From CAITQP01 sp964387965 (lineage in GTDB: Bacteria; Patescibacteriota; Minisyncoccia; Phycocordibacterales; UBA9973), in NCBI GenBank assembly GCA_964387965.1, contig CAYLXO010000004.1:1-44364 (forward strand): DNA of 44,364 bases, in the 5' to 3' direction. The notes beneath the pieces are model-generated. The model worked only from the letters and a program-made list of their open reading frames with translations. It did no database searches and was not told where the DNA came from. Positions 41,150-44,364 of this stretch are shown in pieces (the first letter of the stretch is position 1; each line of letters opens with the position of its first letter). Both the position numbers and the translations under genes were made by a program.

Positions 41150-42091
41150 ATGAAATCTCGCCACGTAGACGAACAATATTTAGACCTCCTCCAAAAACTC
41201 CTCGATGAAGGAAACGAAAAAACCGACCGTACAGGTACGGGTACAAAATCATTTCTTGGCTACCAGATGCGCTTCAATCTCGAAGACGGCTTCCCTCTTC
41301 TCACGACTAAGAAAGTCCCTATCAAAGCTATCATTCACGAACTCCTTTGGTTTATGCGTGGAGATACAAATTTAAAATATCTCGCCGACAACAACGTGCA
41401 TATTTGGGATGAGTGGCCTTACAAGGCATATCTAAAGAAAAATAATTTACCTATCCCAGAAATAAATGGAGAGGAATGGAAAACTGGAATGGCAGAATTT
41501 GTTGAGAAAATAAAATCTGACGAAACGTTTGCAAAAGAAAACGGAAATCTCGGTCCCATCTATGGATACCAGTGGCGAAGTTGGCCAACGCCAAATGGCG
41601 GGCACATCGACCAGCTCGCACAAGTAATTGAGACTATCAAAAAAAATCCTGATGATAGACGCATGATTGTTTCTGCATGGAACGTTGGTCAAATCGAGGA
41701 AATGAAAATTGCTGGCCTTCCACCATGCCATTGTTTTTTCCAATTCTATGTAGCAGATGGCAAACTTTCTTGTCAGCTCTATCAGCGTAGTTGCGACACA
41801 TTCCTTGGTGTTCCCTTCAACATTGCGTCATACTCAATTTTTACAATGATCATGGCGCAAATTTGCGGACTAAAACCAGGAGAATTTGTCTGGACTGGTG
41901 GTGATGTACATTTGTACAAAAATCATATCGAACAAGCAAAGCTTCAACTCACTCGCCGTTCTGATATTCGCCCACTTCCAAAAATGAAAATCAACCCAGC
42001 AAAAAACAAAATCGAGGATTTTACAATTGAAGATTTTGAACTTGTAGATTACAACCCTCATGAAGCTATTAAAGCTCCTATAGCGGTCTAA
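41150..42091 (+). CDS. thyA: Thymidylate synthase
   Basis: The 313-residue protein methylates dUMP to dTMP using methylene-THF. It has the N-terminal DRTGTGTKSF phosphate loop, catalytic Cys in LPPCHCFFQFY, the YQRSCDTFLGVPFNIASYS stretch and the C-terminal DFELVDYNPHEAIKAPIAV. It includes the insertion seen in the longer ThyA forms (E. coli has 264 residues). I chose ATG 41150 because a -10 box ends 6 nt upstream and MKSRHVDEQYLDLL is the expected start; the frame from 41048 adds 34 unrelated residues. The NUDIX gene follows after 4 nt. Confidence 0.96.
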   Translation: MKSRHVDEQYLDLLQKLLDEGNEKTDRTGTGTKSFLGYQMRFNLEDGFPLLTTKKVPIKAIIHELLWFMRGDTNLKYLADNNVHIWDEWPYKAYLKKNNLPIPEINGEEWKTGMAEFVEKIKSDETFAKENGNLGPIYGYQWRSWPTPNGGHIDQLAQVIETIKKNPDDRRMIVSAWNVGQIEEMKIAGLPPCHCFFQFYVADGKLSCQLYQRSCDTFLGVPFNIASYSIFTMIMAQICGLKPGEFVWTGGDVHLYKNHIEQAKLQLTRRSDIRPLPKMKINPAKNKIEDFTIEDFELVDYNPHEAIKAPIAV

Positions 42092-42095
42092 AAAT

Positions 42096-42521
42096 ATGAA
42101 AGCAGGTGCAGACTACATAGGAATAGGTGCTGGAGCTCTCATCTTTAATGATGAAGGCAAGATACTTCTTATGAAGCGCGGCGCTAGCGCAAAAAATGAA
42201 ATCGGCCACTGGACTATTCCAGGAGGTTCTATCGAATTCGGTGAGACAATGAAAGATGCAGTCATACGCGAGGCGCGTGAAGAAATCGGATGCGAAATAG
42301 AAATTGATGGTCAGCTTCCTGCCATCGACCACATACTCCCAAGTGAAAACCAACACTGGGTAACAACCATTTTTACCTGCCGTATAAAAAGTGGAACACC
42401 AAAAATTCTTGAAACAGAAAAATGCGAGGAGATGAACTGGTTCTCTCTTGATAATCTCCCATCCCCTCTTTCTGCTTCTATCAAAGATACAGTAGAAAAT
42501 TTTTATACTATAGCTGGCTAA
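42096..42521 (+). CDS. NUDIX hydrolase (MutT-like)
   Basis: The 141-residue protein has a complete Nudix box (GGSIEFGETMKDAVIREARE) and the MutT/ADP-ribose-type core (GAGALIFNDEGKILLMKRG). It lies 4 nt after thyA and 5 nt before the Cys-rich gene, so these three are probably one unit. It is not a close copy of the tandem NUDIX pair at 33.8-34.8 kb. Confidence 0.92.
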   Translation: MKAGADYIGIGAGALIFNDEGKILLMKRGASAKNEIGHWTIPGGSIEFGETMKDAVIREAREEIGCEIEIDGQLPAIDHILPSENQHWVTTIFTCRIKSGTPKILETEKCEEMNWFSLDNLPSPLSASIKDTVENFYTIAG

Positions 42522-42526
42522 CAATC

Positions 42527-44248
42527 ATGGAAACCCACAACTGCCAAAACTGTAAATCTGATTTTGTCATCGACGAAGATGATCTTTTGTTCTACCAAAA
42601 AATGCAGGTACCGAAGCCGACCTTTTGTCCGTTTTGTAGACACATTAGACGCTCGGCACTTATTAGCGAAAGTGCTCTATATAAAGGTACGTGCGCAAGG
42701 TGCAAAAAGTCTCTTATAACAATGCATCATCAAGATGATGGATATACAATCTACTGTCCTAAATGTAAACACGGAGAAAATTGGGATGGCCGTGAATATG
42801 GAAGAGATTATGATTTTTCGAAAAACTTTTTCGAACAATTTTTCAAAATGTTTAAAGAAACTCCTGTTATATCAATGGAACAGACGGAAACAAACGGTGA
42901 GGGTTGTGAGTACTCAAACTATATTTCTGGAAGTAAAAATTCGTATTTGTCATACGGAATACATGGATCAGAAAATATTTTTTATTCAAAATATGTATTT
43001 CGGGGCACAAAAAACTGTGTGGATTGTCTTTTAATAAAGAAAAATGATCGTTGCTACGAAAATGTCAGATCGTATGCGAATTATGATTGTAAATTTCTGC
43101 TCGAAAGTCACGAGTGTGTTTCGTCTGCATTTCTTTATGATTGCATAAACTGCGCGAACTGCTTTATGTCTAGCAACTTGCGGAACAAAAGCTATGTTTT
43201 TCGTAACAAGCAACTTACAAAGGAAGAATACACAAAAGAATTGGCCTCTCTTAATTTAAACACGTACCATGAACAAACTACAGCCAAGAAAGAATTCTCT
43301 AATTTGATGCTCAGCTCTATACATAAATATGCGGACATAAAAAACTCCTCCGGATGTACCGGCGATTTTATCCGCCACTCAAATAATTGTATAAAGTGTT
43401 TCGGTGTTCTTGATTCAGAAAATTTGAGAAACTCCTACATTATTCTAAATACTGCATCAGAAAATTCGCACGACATTATGTTTACCGGACAGGTTTCAGA
43501 TTGTTACGAAGTTGTTTATGGAGGAAAAGCCATGACAAATATAAAATTTACAAAAAGTTGTGGTGGTGGAAGTCAGAATTTGGAATATTCGGCAAACTGT
43601 AGAAACTGTAAAGATTGTTTTGGATGTTTTGGCCTTATGAGAAATCAATACTGTATCTTAAACAAACAGTACACAAAAGAAGAATACGATGAACTCGTTC
43701 CTAAAATAAAAAAACATATGGACGAAATGCCTTATGTAGATAAACTCGGGAGAATCTACAAATATGGAGAATACTTCCCTACCGAACTATCACCATTTGC
43801 ATATAACGAAACATTGGCTTTTGAAGAAGCTCCTCTTACAAAAGAAAAAGCGCTTGCAGAAGGTTACAGATGGAGAGATATGGATGCAAAGTCATATCCT
43901 GCAACAATATTGAGTAAAGATCTTCCTGACTCAATCGTAGATGTACAGGATTCTATATTAAACGAAGTAATAGCATGCCCAAACAATGGAGACCCCAAGA
44001 CTCGTTGTACTTCTGCGTTTAAAATAATCCCAGATGAATTAGCATTCTATAGACTCATGAAATTACCCATACCACGCTACTGTCCAAACTGTAGATACTA
44101 TGACCGGCTAAAGTGGAAGAATCCATTTAAGTTCTGGCATAGGAAGTGTATGAACCAAAATTGCTCTAACGAATTCGAAACAAGCTACGCACCTGAGCGA
44201 CCTGAGATTGTATTTTGTGAGAGTTGCTATCAGAAGGAAGTCCTGTAG
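42527..44248 (+). CDS. Large Cys-rich protein with zinc ribbons at both ends
   Basis: The 573-residue protein has no recognised enzymatic domain. The N-terminus carries two zinc-ribbon pairs (CQNCKSDF, CPFCRH) plus CARCKK and CPKCKH. The centre has many regularly spaced Cys and Asn (NCVDCLL, NCANCFMSSNLRNKSY, NCRNCKDCFGCFGLMRNQYC). These form two diverged repeats, each with LRNKSY/MRNQYC followed by a LTKEEY/YTKEEY segment; a beta-solenoid is plausible. The C-terminus carries further CPNCR, CMNQNC and CESCYQ pairs. The family recurs in Parcubacteria without assigned role. It lies 5 nt after the NUDIX gene and is followed 9 nt later by a paralogue. Confidence 0.75.
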   Translation: METHNCQNCKSDFVIDEDDLLFYQKMQVPKPTFCPFCRHIRRSALISESALYKGTCARCKKSLITMHHQDDGYTIYCPKCKHGENWDGREYGRDYDFSKNFFEQFFKMFKETPVISMEQTETNGEGCEYSNYISGSKNSYLSYGIHGSENIFYSKYVFRGTKNCVDCLLIKKNDRCYENVRSYANYDCKFLLESHECVSSAFLYDCINCANCFMSSNLRNKSYVFRNKQLTKEEYTKELASLNLNTYHEQTTAKKEFSNLMLSSIHKYADIKNSSGCTGDFIRHSNNCIKCFGVLDSENLRNSYIILNTASENSHDIMFTGQVSDCYEVVYGGKAMTNIKFTKSCGGGSQNLEYSANCRNCKDCFGCFGLMRNQYCILNKQYTKEEYDELVPKIKKHMDEMPYVDKLGRIYKYGEYFPTELSPFAYNETLAFEEAPLTKEKALAEGYRWRDMDAKSYPATILSKDLPDSIVDVQDSILNEVIACPNNGDPKTRCTSAFKIIPDELAFYRLMKLPIPRYCPNCRYYDRLKWKNPFKFWHRKCMNQNCSNEFETSYAPERPEIVFCESCYQKEVL

Positions 44249-44257
44249 ACTTTAGGT

Positions 44258-44364
44258 ATGGAAACTCGAAATTGCCAAAACTGTAAAAGTGACTTCGTTA
44301 TCGACCAAGACGATTTTGGTTTTTATGCAAAGATGAAAGTGCCTCTACCTACGTTTTGTCCAGA
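44258..44364 (+). CDS. Second Cys-rich zinc-ribbon protein, truncated by the window end
   Basis: The first 35 codons read METRNCQNCKSDFVIDQDD, then FYAKMKVPLPTFCP, nearly the same as the start of the previous gene. It starts 9 nt after the previous stop codon (TAG), so the two are a tandem duplication. The rest of the gene is outside the window. Confidence 0.85.
   Translation, partial: METRNCQNCKSDFVIDQDDFGFYAKMKVPLPTFCP

Overview
The window is a gene-dense chromosomal segment of a small-genome bacterium, most probably a Candidate Phyla Radiation (Patescibacteria, Parcubacteria-group) organism. The grounds are the compact gene set, the archaeal/eukaryotic-like IleRS and single-chain GlyRS, an EF-P with an unusual tip loop, an S-layer-like surface protein with an N-terminal peptidoglycan-binding-like domain, a Cys-rich zinc-ribbon family of the kind common in Parcubacteria, and leader-poor genes almost without Shine-Dalgarno sequences. 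The genetic code looks standard (recO ends in TGA). The lineage is inferred from gene style, not from a phylogeny.

Layout. 1-561 is the 5' part of a 23S rRNA gene (minus strand) with a long hairpin-rich leader and no 16S gene upstream. 815-936 is a small promoter-to-terminator unit that may be an sRNA or the rRNA leader. 1.1-4.9 kb (minus) holds an MscS-like membrane protein, a wHTH-nucleotidyltransferase-like regulator, rplJ-rplL with an L10 leader, a 50-residue membrane peptide and a TPR-like protein. 4.9-8.2 kb is a 1078-residue exported surface protein preceded by a structured leader of about 565 nt. 8.9-9.8 kb is a wHTH protein. 10.0-13.8 kb (plus) is ftsK, an Ig-like membrane protein and recA. 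A small unknown gene and efp follow. 15.0-39.2 kb is a long minus-strand block: rpsF-ssb-rpsR; metG-tatD; an AI-2E-type permease; glyS and an M16 protease; a membrane-anchored Ig-like protein; recO, an EamA transporter, a hydrolase, an unknown gene and a HAD phosphatase; ileS with a SemiSWEET-like gene under a T-box; argS; then nucleotide-handling genes (dut, two NUDIX, tmk, maf), an S51 peptidase, PCC and CYTH proteins, and glyA. A DEAD-box helicase (minus) and thyA, NUDIX and two tandem Cys-rich genes (plus) close the window.

How the genes fit together. Dut, ThyA and Tmk make the dUTP to dTMP to dTDP route, and GlyA can supply the methylene-THF that ThyA uses. NUDIX and Maf proteins would clean damaged nucleotides. 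Four aminoacyl-tRNA synthetases (Met, Gly, Ile, Arg), four ribosomal proteins and EF-P make translation the dominant theme. Much of the control visible here is RNA-based: an L10 leader, a probable S6:S18 leader, a T-box, and a possible new attenuator before glyA.

The most striking features are (1) an IleRS carrying a complete histidine-phosphatase domain inside its chain, co-transcribed with a SemiSWEET-like transporter under a T-box; (2) a P1/antiterminator/terminator architecture upstream of glyA that matches no riboswitch class I know; (3) the long hairpin-chain leader and palindromic promoter of the surface-protein gene; (4) a fossil second rplL tail with a GC-rich insert; and (5) recurrent -10 boxes 6-9 nt before start codons, suggesting leaderless mRNAs.
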